Assembly (NCBI GenBank): GCA_002083655.1
Contig: MSXR01000015.1
Location: forward strand, 124,353 to 188,352
Source: Proteobacteria bacterium ST_bin14
GTDB taxonomy: Bacteria > Pseudomonadota > Alphaproteobacteria > Sphingomonadales > Sphingomonadaceae
Direction of reading: 5' to 3'
Length of the DNA: 64,000 nucleotides
Shown: piece after piece, positions 28,947 to 39,309 of the stretch
Layout: each line of letters begins with the position of its first letter
Numbering within the stretch: the first letter of the stretch is position 1
Notes under the pieces: model-generated
Told to the model about the DNA's origin: nothing
What the model saw: the letters and a program-made list of their open reading frames with translations, nothing else
The model's database searches: none
Translations under genes and position numbers: made by a program

Positions 28947-29678
28947 TCACCGGTCCCGCAGCCACCCCGTAATGGAGAAGCGACCGATCGGCGCAAACGG
29001 GGGCACGAAGCTAACAGCATGCGGCGCGGGTACGGCAAACAGGCTCAGCGCGTTAAAACGTGGGCGATAGCCTGCAACCACATCGCCATCCTCATCAAAG
29101 AATTGAAGATAGCCACCCCAATCCGGACGCCAGTCAAGGGGACACAGGCTTAACACATAAGCAACGCGCCACCCTTCGGCGATATGGCCGTCAACATGCC
29201 ATGCAAGAAACTGGTTCGGTGCATATAACGTGGCCTGCGCGTCGGCCTTGCACAATTCGGTAAAGCCAGTGACGGAGCGAACGAGATTCAGAAATGGCTC
29301 GTCGTTCAGATGTTCAAGAAACACATCGTGGGGCCCACCTGGCGCCCATGCGCCCAGATAAGCGTCTAGGATGGGATAGCGGGCATAGTTGAATGCATAA
29401 TCCCGCGCCTGCATGGCGCGGTGAATCTTTTCAGCGACATCAGCACGGCGTGATGCGGTTAACGCTGCCAGTTCAGCAGCGTTCAGTCCGTGCGGTCCGT
29501 CAGCGCCGGCACCCCAGGCCAGGCCCCAACGGGTCTGATTGGCAATGACATCGTGGAGCGCGCGGGCAGAGGTTTCGGTCAGCACGTCGCGGATCTGCAC
29601 ACGTCGGTCGCGCGCGAAACGCTGTGACAGGGCCAGCAGATCAAGGTCCGGATTGAGCGCCAACAAGTCAATAGTCAT
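28947..29678 (-). CDS. Proline-hydroxylase-like 2OG-Fe(II) oxygenase
   Basis: The 243-residue protein has the HxD...H iron motif (NQFLAWHVDGHIAEGWRVAYV, with His and Asp in HVD, and the second His in VPAPHAVSF) and the 2-oxoglutarate Arg in GRFSITGWLRD. The WRPDWGGYLQFFDEDGDV block is the Tpa1/proline 4-hydroxylase type. Substrate unknown. The ATG at 29678 is preferred over an upstream TTG at 29693. It is transcribed in the same direction as the TPR-oxygenase gene, 162 bases before it. Confidence 0.87.
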   Translation of the reverse strand: MTIDLLALNPDLDLLALSQRFARDRRVQIRDVLTETSARALHDVIANQTRWGLAWGAGADGPHGLNAAELAALTASRRADVAEKIHRAMQARDYAFNYARYPILDAYLGAWAPGGPHDVFLEHLNDEPFLNLVRSVTGFTELCKADAQATLYAPNQFLAWHVDGHIAEGWRVAYVLSLCPLDWRPDWGGYLQFFDEDGDVVAGYRPRFNALSLFAVPAPHAVSFVPPFAPIGRFSITGWLRDR

Positions 29679-29918
29679 GATCAGGTCGCCCAATGTCGGC
29701 TGACGTTGTCCACAGGCGCTGACATCGCTTTCATCGTGCTGTCATCGCCGCCATTCCGCTTGAATTCAACCATAAGTTCAATTTTTCGAACCGAGCAAGC
29801 AAGTGGGCATGTCGCCGCCGACGATAAGAGCCCGGCGGTGAGAATGACGAGCAGCAGCAAGGCCGTGGCTGTGACCGGCGCATCATCCAGCGCGGGCACG
29901 CACCGCCGCTCTATTCGC

Positions 29919-32498
29919 TCAGCTAACCGCCAGCTGCAGTGCGCCATCGCCGTCTGTGACATGAACGGCCTGCCCATCCTTGATCGCGCCTGACAGGATC
30001 AGGTCGGCGAGCGGGTCTTGCAGATAACGCTGCACGGCGCGCTTCAATGGGCGCGCGCCATAAACCGGATCATAGCCCACGCGGCCCAGCCAGTTTCGTG
30101 CCCCCGCCGTCAGCTCGATTGTTACCTTGCGTTCGGCAAGCAGCCGCCGGACACGATCGACCTGAATGTCGACAATCGGCGCCATTTCGCTTTGGCCGAG
30201 CCGGTGGAACAGCACAATCTCGTCAAGCCGGTTGAGGAACTCAGGCCGGAAATGGCCGCGCACCATCTCCATTACTTGCGGCTCAACCGAGGCAACCGGG
30301 TCGCCGTCAGCAAGCGCTGTCAGATACTGGCTGCCCAGGTTTGATGTCAGCACGATGATCGTGTTGGTGAAATCAACCGTGCGACCCTGCCCATCGGTTA
30401 GCCGTCCGTCATCCAATACCTGGAGCAAAATGTTGAACACATCGCCGTGCGCCTTTTCCACCTCATCAAACAGCACCACCTGATAGGGGCGACGGCGTAC
30501 CGCTTCGGTCAAAACGCCGCCCTCATCATAACCGACATAGCCCGGAGGGGCACCGATCAACCGGGCGACGGCGTGCTTTTCCATGAATTCGCTCATGTCG
30601 ATTCGCACCATGGCGGTGGGATCATCGAACAGAAATTCGGCGAGTGCCTTGGTCAGCTCGGTCTTGCCAACGCCGGTTGGGCCGAGAAACAGGAAGCTGC
30701 CCAGCGGTCGATTGGGGTCCTGCAGCCCCGCGCGCGCGCGGCGCACCGCGGTGGAAACGGCGTGCACCGCCGCTGCCTGGCCAATCACGCGCTTGCCGAG
30801 CGTTTCCTCCATCTGGAGCAATTTGGCGCGCTCGCCCTCCATCATCCGTTCGACCGGAATGCCGGTCCAGCGCGCGACGACCCCGGCAATATCCTCTGCC
30901 GTTACTTCCTCACGCAGCATCGCCCCTTCGGTTGCGCCCGCTGCCTCGTCCAACTGGCGCTGAAGTTGCGGGATGGTGCCGTAGGAAAGCTCGCCGGCCC
31001 GCGCCAGATTGCCGCTGCGCTGCGCCTGCTCAAGCTCAAGCCGCGCGGCATCGAGCTGTTCCTTCAGTCGGGCTTCAGCCGCAATCTTGTCCTTTTCGGC
31101 CTGCCAACGCTGCGTCAGGCCCGCCGATTGCTGTTCCAAATTGGCAAGTTCGCCCTCAAGCGTTGCCAGGCGATCACGCGATGCAGCATCGGTTTCGCGC
31201 TTCAACGCCTCACGCTCGATTTTCAGCTGGATGATCCGCCGGTCAAGGATCTCAATTTCTTCGGGCTTGCTCTCCACTTCCATGCGGATGCGGCTGGCGG
31301 CCTCATCCATCAGGTCGATCGCTTTGTCGGGCAAAAAACGATCCGTGATGTAACGGTGCGACAGGGTAGCTGCGGCAACAATGGCCGCATCGGTAATGCG
31401 CACGCCGTGGTGCAGCTCATATTTCTCCTTTAATCCGCGCAGGATGGAGATGGTGTCGGGCACGGTCGGCTCACCGACGAACACGGGCTGAAAACGCCGT
31501 TGAAGTGCGGCGTCCTTCTCAACATGCTTGCGGTATTCATCCAGCGTAGTTGCACCCACACAGTGAAGCTCGCCGCGCGCCAGCGCCGGCTTGAGCAGGT
31601 TGGAGGCGTCCATTGCCCCTTCGCTTTTGCCAGCCCCGATCAACTGGTGCATTTCATCAATGAACAGCACGATATCGCCCTCGGCGGCGCGCACTTCATC
31701 CAATACGCCCTTCAGCCGTTCTTCAAATTCGCCGCGATATTTGGCACCGGCGACCAGACTGCCCAGATCAAGCGACATCAGCCGTCGCCCCTTCAGCGTA
31801 TCGGGGACATCGCCATTGGTGATGCGGATCGCCAGCCCTTCTGCAATCGCGGTTTTGCCGACGCCGGGCTCGCCGATCAGGACAGGGTTGTTCTTGGTGC
31901 GGCGCGCCAGAATCTGGATCGTGCGGCGGATTTCCTCGTCGCGGCCAATAACAGGATCAAGCTTGCCGTCGCGCGCCGCTTGCGTCAGATCGCGTGCGAA
32001 TTTCTTCAGCGCATCATAACGGTCTTCGGCGCCCGCTGTGTCTGCCGTGCGGCCCTTGCGCAGATCGTTAATCGCGGCATTCAGCCCCTCTGGCGTCGCG
32101 CCCGCTTCCTTGATTGCCTTGCCCGCCACGGTGTTGAGCGACAGCGCTAACGCCACAAGCAGCCGTTCGACCGTTACATAGCTGTCTCCCGCCTTGGCAG
32201 CGACCTGTTCGGCCTGATCAAGGATGCGCACCGCATCATTGTCGATCCCTGGCGTTTGCTGCGCGCCCGAACCAGATACGGCAGGCACCTTGGCGAGCGC
32301 AGCATCGGTTTCGCTCAGCGCGCGTGCGGGGTTGCCGCCTGCCGCCTTGATCAGGCCAGAGGCGAGGCCCTGTTCATCTTCCAACAGCGCTTTCAACAAA
32401 TGCTCCGGCCCGATCCGCTGATGGCTCATGCGGATTGCCACGGTCTGCGCCGATTGGAGGAAGCCCTTGGCGCGATCAGTAAATTTTTCGAGGTTCAT
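29919..32498 (-). CDS. clpB: ATP-dependent disaggregase ClpB
   Basis: ClpB is the Hsp104-type hexameric disaggregase that works with DnaK. The 859-residue protein has the N-domain ([18 protein letters not shown]), the first AAA module with GEPGVGKTA, the coiled-coil middle domain (about residues 400-530) and the second AAA module with [10 protein letters not shown]. The start at 32498 fits the family; the frame extends upstream to 32606 without a reason to use it. A candidate heat-shock promoter lies at 32550-32577. Confidence 0.98.
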   Translation of the reverse strand: MNLEKFTDRAKGFLQSAQTVAIRMSHQRIGPEHLLKALLEDEQGLASGLIKAAGGNPARALSETDAALAKVPAVSGSGAQQTPGIDNDAVRILDQAEQVAAKAGDSYVTVERLLVALALSLNTVAGKAIKEAGATPEGLNAAINDLRKGRTADTAGAEDRYDALKKFARDLTQAARDGKLDPVIGRDEEIRRTIQILARRTKNNPVLIGEPGVGKTAIAEGLAIRITNGDVPDTLKGRRLMSLDLGSLVAGAKYRGEFEERLKGVLDEVRAAEGDIVLFIDEMHQLIGAGKSEGAMDASNLLKPALARGELHCVGATTLDEYRKHVEKDAALQRRFQPVFVGEPTVPDTISILRGLKEKYELHHGVRITDAAIVAAATLSHRYITDRFLPDKAIDLMDEAASRIRMEVESKPEEIEILDRRIIQLKIEREALKRETDAASRDRLATLEGELANLEQQSAGLTQRWQAEKDKIAAEARLKEQLDAARLELEQAQRSGNLARAGELSYGTIPQLQRQLDEAAGATEGAMLREEVTAEDIAGVVARWTGIPVERMMEGERAKLLQMEETLGKRVIGQAAAVHAVSTAVRRARAGLQDPNRPLGSFLFLGPTGVGKTELTKALAEFLFDDPTAMVRIDMSEFMEKHAVARLIGAPPGYVGYDEGGVLTEAVRRRPYQVVLFDEVEKAHGDVFNILLQVLDDGRLTDGQGRTVDFTNTIIVLTSNLGSQYLTALADGDPVASVEPQVMEMVRGHFRPEFLNRLDEIVLFHRLGQSEMAPIVDIQVDRVRRLLAERKVTIELTAGARNWLGRVGYDPVYGARPLKRAVQRYLQDPLADLILSGAIKDGQAVHVTDGDGALQLAVS

Positions 32499-32549
32499 GC
32501 GCAGTTCCTGTTGGTTGCCCCAGGGGATTAGCCGTGAATTACAGCCCCG

Positions 32550-32577
32550 ATGTAGTGTTGCCAATCTGCAACACAAG
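32550..32577 (-). promoter_or_regulatory. Candidate sigma-32 promoter of clpB
   Basis: On the minus strand CTTG lies 17 bases before ACTACAT, close to the alphaproteobacterial heat-shock pattern CTTG-N17-CYTATNT. The spacer contains GTTGC-N6-GCAAC, an inverted repeat. The -10 match is only partial. It is about 50 bases upstream of the clpB start, as expected for a heat-shock gene. Confidence 0.4.
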
Positions 32578-32669
32578 GGATGGCTGGCAAGCGTGCCTGA
32601 TTGCAAATCGCGCTCGCGTCGTGCGGGCCGGGCGGCTAGGCTTGCGCCAAATCAGAAATGGGGTGGTGG

Positions 32670-34853
32670 ATGCGGAAATTGTTGGGGCGCTTGGGCGCGG
32701 GCTTGCTGGTGTTCCTGATCGTCGCTGCAATCGGGCTTGCCGTTTGGGAGCCGTTGACGGCGACCGCTGCGCCACCGCCGCCCCCGCACCGCTATGATAC
32801 CCGGATCGTGCGTGACAATTTCGGCGTGCCGCATGTGTTTGGCACCAGTGACGCTGACGTCAGCTACGGCATCGCCTATGCCCATGCCGAGGATGATTTC
32901 ACGACGCTGCAGGACGTGATCGCGATGACACGCGGTCGGTTTGGCGCGCTGAACGGGCAGGCCGGTGCCGGGGTTGATTTTGCGCTGCGGCTGGTGCGTG
33001 CCCGCGAAACGGTGACGCGCGATTACATGAAGCAACCCGCTGACGTTCGGGCCTTGCTTGATGCCTATGCCGCCGGGCTGAACCATTTTGCTGAAAAACA
33101 TCCGGGTGAGGTGCGGTTGCGCAACCTGTTTCCCGTCAATGGGCAGGATATTGCTGCCGGGTTCGTGTTGCGATCACCCTTTTTCTTCGGGCTTGATGCG
33201 GTGCTGGGCGCGCTGGTGGGCGAAAAGCCATTGCCGGTTGAAACCGCCGGGCCAACGCCTGATTCGCCAAATATCACGCCGATGCCGCCCAAGGGGCAGG
33301 TCGCCATGCGCAATGCCGTGCGCGATACGGGGGAGGGCAATATGAACGGATCAAACGCATTCGTTGTCGCCCCGAAGCGATCAGCGGACGGCTTTACCCG
33401 TCTCGTCTCCAACGCGCATCAGCCCTATCGCGGCGGCGTGGCCTGGTATGAACTGGTGGTGCATTCCAAGGCCGGTTGGGATTTTGCCGGGGCAACCTTT
33501 CCCGGCGCGCCTTACCCCTTGTTGGGGCACAACAAAACGTTGGGCTGGACCAACACCGTCAACCGCCCTGATATGATCGATATCTACAAGCTGGTGCTGA
33601 ACAAGGATGGCACGCAGTACCGGTTCGATGGCAAATGGTTGCCGCTGGAATCGCAACGTGTATGGCTGCGTGTAAAGCTTTGGGGCCCCTTCGTGCTACC
33701 CGTGCCGCGCACGGCGTATCGCTCTGTCCACGGCCCGGTGATCATCAACAAGGACGGCGCTTTCGCCATCCATTATGCCGCGCCCGAACAGCTGGGCATG
33801 GTTGAGGAATATTACCGGCTGAACAAGGCGCGCAATTTTGGCGAGTGGCAGGCGGCGCTTTCCAAACAGGCGATCCCGGCGACCAATTTTCTGTATGGCG
33901 ACGCGGTGGGCAACATCGCCTATTTCTACAACGCCGCCTTTCTCAGGCGCAAACCCGGCTTTGATTATACGCATATTCTGCCGGGCGATACATCGCAGGC
34001 TCTTGATCAGGGAACCGTTCCCTGGGCGAATATTCCGCGCAACATCAACCCCGCATCGGGCTTTTTGGTCAACGCCAACAACACGCCTTTTCAGGCGGCA
34101 GGGATTGGATCTGAGCTGAACCCGGCGGATTTCTCACCGTTATTGGGCATTGAAACCGATACCACCAATCGCGGGACAAGGTCGATCGAGCTGATGGGGG
34201 CTGATCCATCGATCAGCGCAGCCGACCTTGAAGCGATCAAATATGATACCGCAATCAGCCGGGTCGGCTGGGCGGCGCGCTGGTTCAACGAGATTGCCGC
34301 GGTTGATCCCAAGGGCGACAAACTGCTCACCCAGGCTCGCGATCTGATGCAAGGGTGGGACTGGAATTATGATGGCAAGGGTCGCGCCGATGCGCTGGCG
34401 GTGCTCCTGTTACGCAGCGGCAATCGCATCCATTATCCCCGCAAGCCGTGGCCGGTGGCGCGTGACGAGCTGAAACTCGCGGCCGAATATCTGATGAAGC
34501 ATTTTGGCAAACTCGATCCTTCGCTCGGCACGGTGCTGCGGTTGCGGCAGGGGACCGTCGACCTGCCGATGGATGGTGGCCCCGATGTCTTGCGCGCCAC
34601 ATCCATCTGGGATGAGGCACCTGATGGCCGCCTTGTAGTAAAACATGGCGACAGCTTTGTGATGTTTATCGCGTGGGACAAGGCCGGCAGGGTCAACTCC
34701 ACCTCAATCCAGCCCTACGGCGCGGCTAGCACACGGCCTGAATCGAAACATTATACGGATCAGATGCCGCTGTTCGTGACGCACCGAACCAAGCCCGTCT
34801 GGTTTGATCCGGCTGACTTGGCAAAACACCAAGAGGCCGCGTACCGGCCCTGA
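32670..34853 (+). CDS. Penicillin acylase family (S45) hydrolase
   Basis: This is an Ntn-hydrolase of the penicillin/cephalosporin/AHL acylase family, exported and self-cleaved into two chains. A signal/anchor segment (residues 5-25) is followed by an alpha chain (RIVRDNFGVPHVFGTSDADVSYGIAYAHAEDD) and the cleavage site MNGSNAFVV, with the nucleophile Ser near residue 228. The 727-residue length from the ATG at 32670 is typical. Substrates could be acyl-homoserine lactones, amides or beta-lactams; this cannot be decided here. It is divergent from clpB. Confidence 0.88.
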   Translation: MRKLLGRLGAGLLVFLIVAAIGLAVWEPLTATAAPPPPPHRYDTRIVRDNFGVPHVFGTSDADVSYGIAYAHAEDDFTTLQDVIAMTRGRFGALNGQAGAGVDFALRLVRARETVTRDYMKQPADVRALLDAYAAGLNHFAEKHPGEVRLRNLFPVNGQDIAAGFVLRSPFFFGLDAVLGALVGEKPLPVETAGPTPDSPNITPMPPKGQVAMRNAVRDTGEGNMNGSNAFVVAPKRSADGFTRLVSNAHQPYRGGVAWYELVVHSKAGWDFAGATFPGAPYPLLGHNKTLGWTNTVNRPDMIDIYKLVLNKDGTQYRFDGKWLPLESQRVWLRVKLWGPFVLPVPRTAYRSVHGPVIINKDGAFAIHYAAPEQLGMVEEYYRLNKARNFGEWQAALSKQAIPATNFLYGDAVGNIAYFYNAAFLRRKPGFDYTHILPGDTSQALDQGTVPWANIPRNINPASGFLVNANNTPFQAAGIGSELNPADFSPLLGIETDTTNRGTRSIELMGADPSISAADLEAIKYDTAISRVGWAARWFNEIAAVDPKGDKLLTQARDLMQGWDWNYDGKGRADALAVLLLRSGNRIHYPRKPWPVARDELKLAAEYLMKHFGKLDPSLGTVLRLRQGTVDLPMDGGPDVLRATSIWDEAPDGRLVVKHGDSFVMFIAWDKAGRVNSTSIQPYGAASTRPESKHYTDQMPLFVTHRTKPVWFDPADLAKHQEAAYRP

Positions 34854-34916
34854 TTGTCACCGGTAAATTCAAAGGTATAACCTTTCCGTCGCTACCCGCC
34901 CAAAAGGATGCCCCTG

Positions 34917-37649
34917 ATGAAATCGAAGCGTTTTGCGCTCTCCAGCGTCGCCATTGTTGCGTTAATGATGCCGGTTGCGTCCGGCGCGCGTGCGCCTGCA
35001 GCAACAGCGGCGCCTGCCCCCGTCGCATCGCTGATCAAAAAGGTCGACATCCCCCACCAGCGCTTCACCCTGCCCAATGGTTTGCGCGTCATCGTCCACA
35101 CCGATCGCAAGGCGCCAGTGGTGGCGGTATCCGTCTGGTACAATATCGGGTCGAAATTTGAACCAAAGGGCCGGACCGGATTTGCGCATTTGTTCGAACA
35201 TCTGATGTTCAATGGTTCAGAAAATGCACCGGGTGATTTCTTTGAACCGCTAAAACAGGTCGGCGCGACCGATTTGAACGGCACCACCAATTTTGATCGC
35301 ACCAATTATTTTGAGACCGTGCCCACGCCAGCGCTGGAAAAAACGCTGTTCCTGGAAAGCGACCGGATGGGCTATCTGCTCGGTGCGGTAACGCAGGCTG
35401 TGCTCGATGAGCAACGCGGGGTCGTGCAGAACGAAAAGCGTCAGGGCGATAACCAGCCTTACGGCCTGTTGCAGTACAAGATTTTCGGCGGGCTTTATCC
35501 AGAAGGCCATCCTTATGGCCATACCGTGATCGGGTCACTGGCTGATCTTGATGCGGCCAGCCTTGATGATGTGAAGGGCTGGTTCCGCAACCATTATGGG
35601 CCGAACAATGCCGTGTTGGTGCTGGCCGGCGATATTGATGTGAAGACCGCCAAAACGCTTGTCACCAAATATTTCGGCAGCATCGCGCGCGGCCCCGATA
35701 CCGCGCTGCCCGCCGTGGCGATCCCCACGCTCGCCGCCCCCAAGGCCGATGTGATCAAGGACCGGGTTGCGGCCACGCTGGTCACGCGGCTGTGGGCAGT
35801 GCCCGGCCTGAACGATCCCGATGCTGCCGGGTTGACAGCGGCGGCATCGGTACTGGGTGGCTTGTCCAGCTCACGGCTCGCCAATGTGCTGGTACGCAAG
35901 GAAAAACTGGCGGTTCAGGCCAGTGCTGGATTTGGGGCGCAGTCGCAGGCGGGCGTGTTTCAGGTTGTGATGGTCGTGCGCCCCGGCGTCGATGTCGCGC
36001 TCGCGAACAAGCGACTGGATGAGGTGATTGCCGATTTTCTGAAAACCGGGCCAACGGCGGATGAACTGCAACGTACCGTTACATCCAGCGTGACGCGCCG
36101 GATTGCGGGGCTGGAATCGGTTGGCGGATTTGGCGGCAAGGCGGTTGCGTTGGCGTCGGGTGAGCTATTCTCAAACGACCCCGTTTTCTTCAAAAAGCAG
36201 CTGGCAGACCTTGCCGCGCAAACCCCCGCCGGGGTGCAGGCGATTGCGCAAAAATGGCTGTCGCGCCCGGTATACGCCGTTTCGGTGGAAAGCGGCCCGC
36301 GTGAGGCGACAGGTGACGTCGCGGTCGCGCCAAAGCCCGCCCCGGCAGCGCCGGCCGTGCCTCCACAGGGAACGCGCGGCGCACAGCCGGCCGTTGGTGC
36401 GGTGGCCAATCTTGTCTTCCCCAAGGTGGAACGTACGCGGCTGCGCAACGGCATCGAGCTGATCTATGCCCAGCGCGATGCCGTGCCAATTACGCGCGCG
36501 CAGATCAGCTTTGACGCTGGTGCCACCGCTGATCCTGCTGACAAATTGGGTGTCCAGCAATTGACCTTGTCGTTGCTTGATGAGGGCACATTGTCGCGCG
36601 ATTCGATTGCGATTGCCGAAGAGCGCGAGCGGCTTGGCGTTAGCTTTGGGGACGGCACCAGCGCAGATCGCACATTCCTGAGCGCATCCTTCCCCAGCGC
36701 CAATGCGGCCGGAGGGCTTGATCTTTTTGCCGATGTGGTGCGCAATCCGGCGTTCCGAGCCGAAGAGGTGGCGCGGCTGCGCAACACCCAGCTCGCCGGT
36801 ATCCAGCAAGAGCTGACCAACCCGCAGGGCCTTGCCGGGCGGGTGCTGCCCAAGCTCGTTTATGGTGCAGCGTCGCCCTATGCGAAGACGGCCGCAGGCG
36901 GGGGTGATCCGGCAGCGGTTGCCAAGCTGACCCGTGACGATCTGATCGCGTTCCAGCAGGCTTGGTTGCGGCCGGAAAAGGCCAAGATGTTTGTGGTCAG
37001 CGATTTGCCGCTGGCGCAGATAAAGGCAATGCTCGACGCGCGTTTCGGTGATTGGACCGGGGCGGGCACCGCGGGCGTGAAGGATTTCAGCGTTGCTGCG
37101 GTGCAGGCAACGCCGCGTATCGTGCTGATTGATCGACCCGATTCACCGCAATCGGTTATCGTCGCCGGGCAGTTGACGCCGCTAAAGGGCAGCGACGATC
37201 TGCTCGACGCAGAGACCGCCAATGACGTGCTTGGTGGCGATTTCCTGTCGCGCATCAACATGGATTTGCGCGAAACAAAACATTGGTCTTACGGCGCGGG
37301 TGGCGGGTTTCGGCGCAATGAAAATGCCGTGACCTATGGGATCAGCGCCCCGGTTCAGGCCGATAAGACGGGCGAATCGATTGCATCGCTGATGGCCGAT
37401 CTGAAGGCGTTTTTGGGGCCGCAGGGGATAACGTCGGTTGAGTTTGAGCGCACAATCAACGGCGCGACTCGCGAGCTGGCGGGTAACTTCGAAACAGCTG
37501 GTGCCGTGCTCGGCGCGATGCTCCAGAACGACCAATTCAAGCGCGCGGATGATTACTACGCCACCATCACCCAAAAATATCGCGCGATGACGCCGGCCGG
37601 GCTTGACGCTGCGGCACGCAAGGCGATCAACCCCGATAATTTCGTCTGA
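34917..37649 (+). CDS. M16 family zinc metallopeptidase (C-terminus cut by an in-frame TGA)
   Basis: This exported peptidase of 910 residues has two M16 repeats. The first has the inverted zinc motif HLFEH near residues 91-95 and ESDRMGYLL plus the NEKRQGDNQP block; the second (about residues 500-900) is the inactive partner type. A signal peptide follows the start. ATG 34917 has AAAAGG at a good distance; ATG 34908 is too close. The frame ends ...NPDNFV then TGA at 37647-37649. The same frame continues for 32 sense codons (VVVGDAKVVRTQLDSLGLPV ...) to a TGA at 37746-37748. This tail is what M16 proteins carry after a Trp. Confidence 0.9.
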   Translation: MKSKRFALSSVAIVALMMPVASGARAPAATAAPAPVASLIKKVDIPHQRFTLPNGLRVIVHTDRKAPVVAVSVWYNIGSKFEPKGRTGFAHLFEHLMFNGSENAPGDFFEPLKQVGATDLNGTTNFDRTNYFETVPTPALEKTLFLESDRMGYLLGAVTQAVLDEQRGVVQNEKRQGDNQPYGLLQYKIFGGLYPEGHPYGHTVIGSLADLDAASLDDVKGWFRNHYGPNNAVLVLAGDIDVKTAKTLVTKYFGSIARGPDTALPAVAIPTLAAPKADVIKDRVAATLVTRLWAVPGLNDPDAAGLTAAASVLGGLSSSRLANVLVRKEKLAVQASAGFGAQSQAGVFQVVMVVRPGVDVALANKRLDEVIADFLKTGPTADELQRTVTSSVTRRIAGLESVGGFGGKAVALASGELFSNDPVFFKKQLADLAAQTPAGVQAIAQKWLSRPVYAVSVESGPREATGDVAVAPKPAPAAPAVPPQGTRGAQPAVGAVANLVFPKVERTRLRNGIELIYAQRDAVPITRAQISFDAGATADPADKLGVQQLTLSLLDEGTLSRDSIAIAEERERLGVSFGDGTSADRTFLSASFPSANAAGGLDLFADVVRNPAFRAEEVARLRNTQLAGIQQELTNPQGLAGRVLPKLVYGAASPYAKTAAGGGDPAAVAKLTRDDLIAFQQAWLRPEKAKMFVVSDLPLAQIKAMLDARFGDWTGAGTAGVKDFSVAAVQATPRIVLIDRPDSPQSVIVAGQLTPLKGSDDLLDAETANDVLGGDFLSRINMDLRETKHWSYGAGGGFRRNENAVTYGISAPVQADKTGESIASLMADLKAFLGPQGITSVEFERTINGATRELAGNFETAGAVLGAMLQNDQFKRADDYYATITQKYRAMTPAGLDAAARKAINPDNFV

Positions 37650-37748
37650 GTCGTGGTGGGTGATGCAAAGGTTGTGCGCACCCAGCTTGACAGCCTCGGC
37701 TTGCCGGTTGAGGTGATTTCAGCCGCCTCTGTTGCGGCCACGAAATGA
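37650..37748 (+). pseudogene. Detached C-terminal tail of the M16 peptidase
   Basis: In frame with the M16 gene after the TGA, 32 codons encode VVVGDAKVVRTQLDSLGLPV followed by EVISAASVAATK, then TGA. This fits the ends of bacterial M16 peptidases (WVVVGDA...LE..GLPVE). The TGA replaces what would be a Trp (TGG) codon by one base. It may be a sequencing error, a nonsense mutation or readthrough. Confidence 0.6.
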
Positions 37749-37774
37749 CAACCCAACACGCAGGAGAAGACATC

Positions 37775-38074
37775 ATGGCCGCTATCGATGGCACCTGGAA
37801 TACTGTTGTAAAGTCGCCACTGGGTGACAACGCCGCTGTCGTCACCGTGAAGAGCGATGGCGCCACCTGGACGGGCACCAGCTCGGGTCAGATGGGTTCA
37901 GTCGACATCACCGACGGCACCGTTGACGGCAACACCATCAAGTGGACGATGGCGATGACCGTACCGATGCCGATGACGCTGACGTGCGAAGCCACGATCG
38001 ACGGTGACACGATCACCGGTACGGTTGGTGCAGGCGCGTTTGGCAGCTTCCCGATGACCGGTACGCGCGGCTGA
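37775..38074 (+). CDS. Small beta-rich hypothetical protein
   Basis: A 99-residue acidic protein made of repeated short beta-type units (WTGTSSGQMGSVDITDG, GNTIKWTMAM, ATIDGDTITGTVGAG). The ATG at 37775 has AGGAGA upstream. There is no signal peptide. Small proteins with this MAAIDGTWNTVVKSPLG start occur in sphingomonads to my recollection, with unknown function. It may follow the M16 gene as part of the same transcript. A hairpin follows it at 38102. Confidence 0.72.
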   Translation: MAAIDGTWNTVVKSPLGDNAAVVTVKSDGATWTGTSSGQMGSVDITDGTVDGNTIKWTMAMTVPMPMTLTCEATIDGDTITGTVGAGAFGSFPMTGTRG

Positions 38075-38101
38075 TTTTCTGGCCGATGGCTTGATGGTGG
38101 C

Positions 38102-38132
38102 GGCCTGCCTTTCCCATTGGGAAGGGTGGGCC
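38102..38132 (+). terminator. Terminator-like 14-bp hairpin
   Basis: GGCCTGCCTTTCCC at 38102-38115 and GGGAAGGGTGGGCC at 38119-38132 form a 14-bp stem (three G-U pairs) around the loop ATT, 28 bases after the stop of the small gene. It is weakly T-rich afterwards (GTTGT). Confidence 0.55.
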
Positions 38133-38229
38133 GTTGTCATGTCGGGGGTGCCGCACAAGCGTTCAAAGCGTCAAAAATGCGCATGAAACGCGTGGTTTTG
38201 GCCAGTATTTGACCCAATTCTGTCAGGTT

Positions 38230-39309
38230 TTACCGTAAAAGCCGGGTAACATGCCCCATTTTGCGGCCCTCGCGCACGGTTTTGCCGTAAAGGTGAACAT
38301 GCGAGTCACGTTCTGCCAATATTGCCAGCGCGGCATTGGCATCATCCCCAATCAGGTTCGTCATCTCGACCCGGCGCGCGGTTAACCCGGTATCGCCGAG
38401 TGGCAAGCCGCAGATCGCGCGGATGTGATTTTCGAACTGGCTGGTCACCGCGCCTTCGATTGTCCAGTGGCCGCTGTTGTGGACGCGGGGGGCCATTTCG
38501 TTGAACACCGGGCCGTCCACCCCGACGAAGAATTCGCAGGCCAGCACGCCAACATGGCCAAGCTGATCGGCGATCCGCCCGGTCAGCGCCGCTGCCTCCC
38601 CCCATTGCCGGGCAATTTCGGGTGGGGCGGGCAGCGATGATCGCGCGAGGATGCCGTCGACATGCTCGTTCCAGGGCGGGGGGTAGCTGACCATCGATCC
38701 GTCCTGCCCGCGCGCCAGGATGATCGAAAATTCATGGCTGAAATCGACAAACCCTTCGAGGATCGCGGGCCGCCCGCCAATCGCCTCCCATGCCGCGTCG
38801 ATATCGGCACTTGTTGTCAGGCGCACCTGGCCCTTGCCGTCATACCCCATGCGCAGCGTCTTCAGGATCGCAGGGACACCAATGCTGGCGGCAGCGGCGC
38901 GGAGCTCATCGATGGAGGTGACGAGCCGCCACGGCGCGGTGCGCCCGCCCAGGTCGCCGACATAGCTTTTCTCCACTGCCCGGTCCTGCGCGGTGGCGAG
39001 CGAGGCGGGGCTGGGATGCACCGGCAATTTGGTGGCGAGATAATGGATCGGCTCCAGCGCGATATTTTCAAATTCATAGGTGATGACATCGCTGGAGGCG
39101 GCAAAATCATCGAGCACGATGCGGCTATGGTAATCCGCGCGGGTAAAGCTGGAGGCGGTTTGTGCGGCCACCGCCTCTTCATCAGGCGCCAGCACGCGGG
39201 TGTTATAGCCAAGCTGGGCCGCGGCAATGCCCAGCATCCGCCCAAGCTGCCCGCCGCCCAGGATGCCGATAGTGGAACCGGGGGGAAGGGGGGTAACCGC
39301 CCCGGTCAC
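38230..39309 (-). CDS. purK: N5-carboxyaminoimidazole ribonucleotide synthase
   Basis: PurK carboxylates AIR with ATP and bicarbonate to N5-CAIR in purine synthesis. The 359-residue protein starts from GTG at 39309 with [21 protein letters not shown] and has ATP-grasp motifs such as [13 protein letters not shown] and [17 protein letters not shown]. It overlaps the purE stop by 4 bases. Confidence 0.96.
   Translation of the reverse strand: MTGAVTPLPPGSTIGILGGGQLGRMLGIAAAQLGYNTRVLAPDEEAVAAQTASSFTRADYHSRIVLDDFAASSDVITYEFENIALEPIHYLATKLPVHPSPASLATAQDRAVEKSYVGDLGGRTAPWRLVTSIDELRAAAASIGVPAILKTLRMGYDGKGQVRLTTSADIDAAWEAIGGRPAILEGFVDFSHEFSIILARGQDGSMVSYPPPWNEHVDGILARSSLPAPPEIARQWGEAAALTGRIADQLGHVGVLACEFFVGVDGPVFNEMAPRVHNSGHWTIEGAVTSQFENHIRAICGLPLGDTGLTARRVEMTNLIGDDANAALAILAERDSHVHLYGKTVREGRKMGHVTRLLR

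Noticed and set aside
29681..29977. 98-codon minus-strand frame between clpB and the oxygenase gene with a hydrophobic segment
   Set aside because: It overlaps the clpB C-terminus and the start of the oxygenase gene in other frames and shows no ribosome site.
29706..29993. 95-codon plus-strand frame in the gap before clpB
   Set aside because: Ser-rich, no ribosome site, and it runs into clpB antisense.
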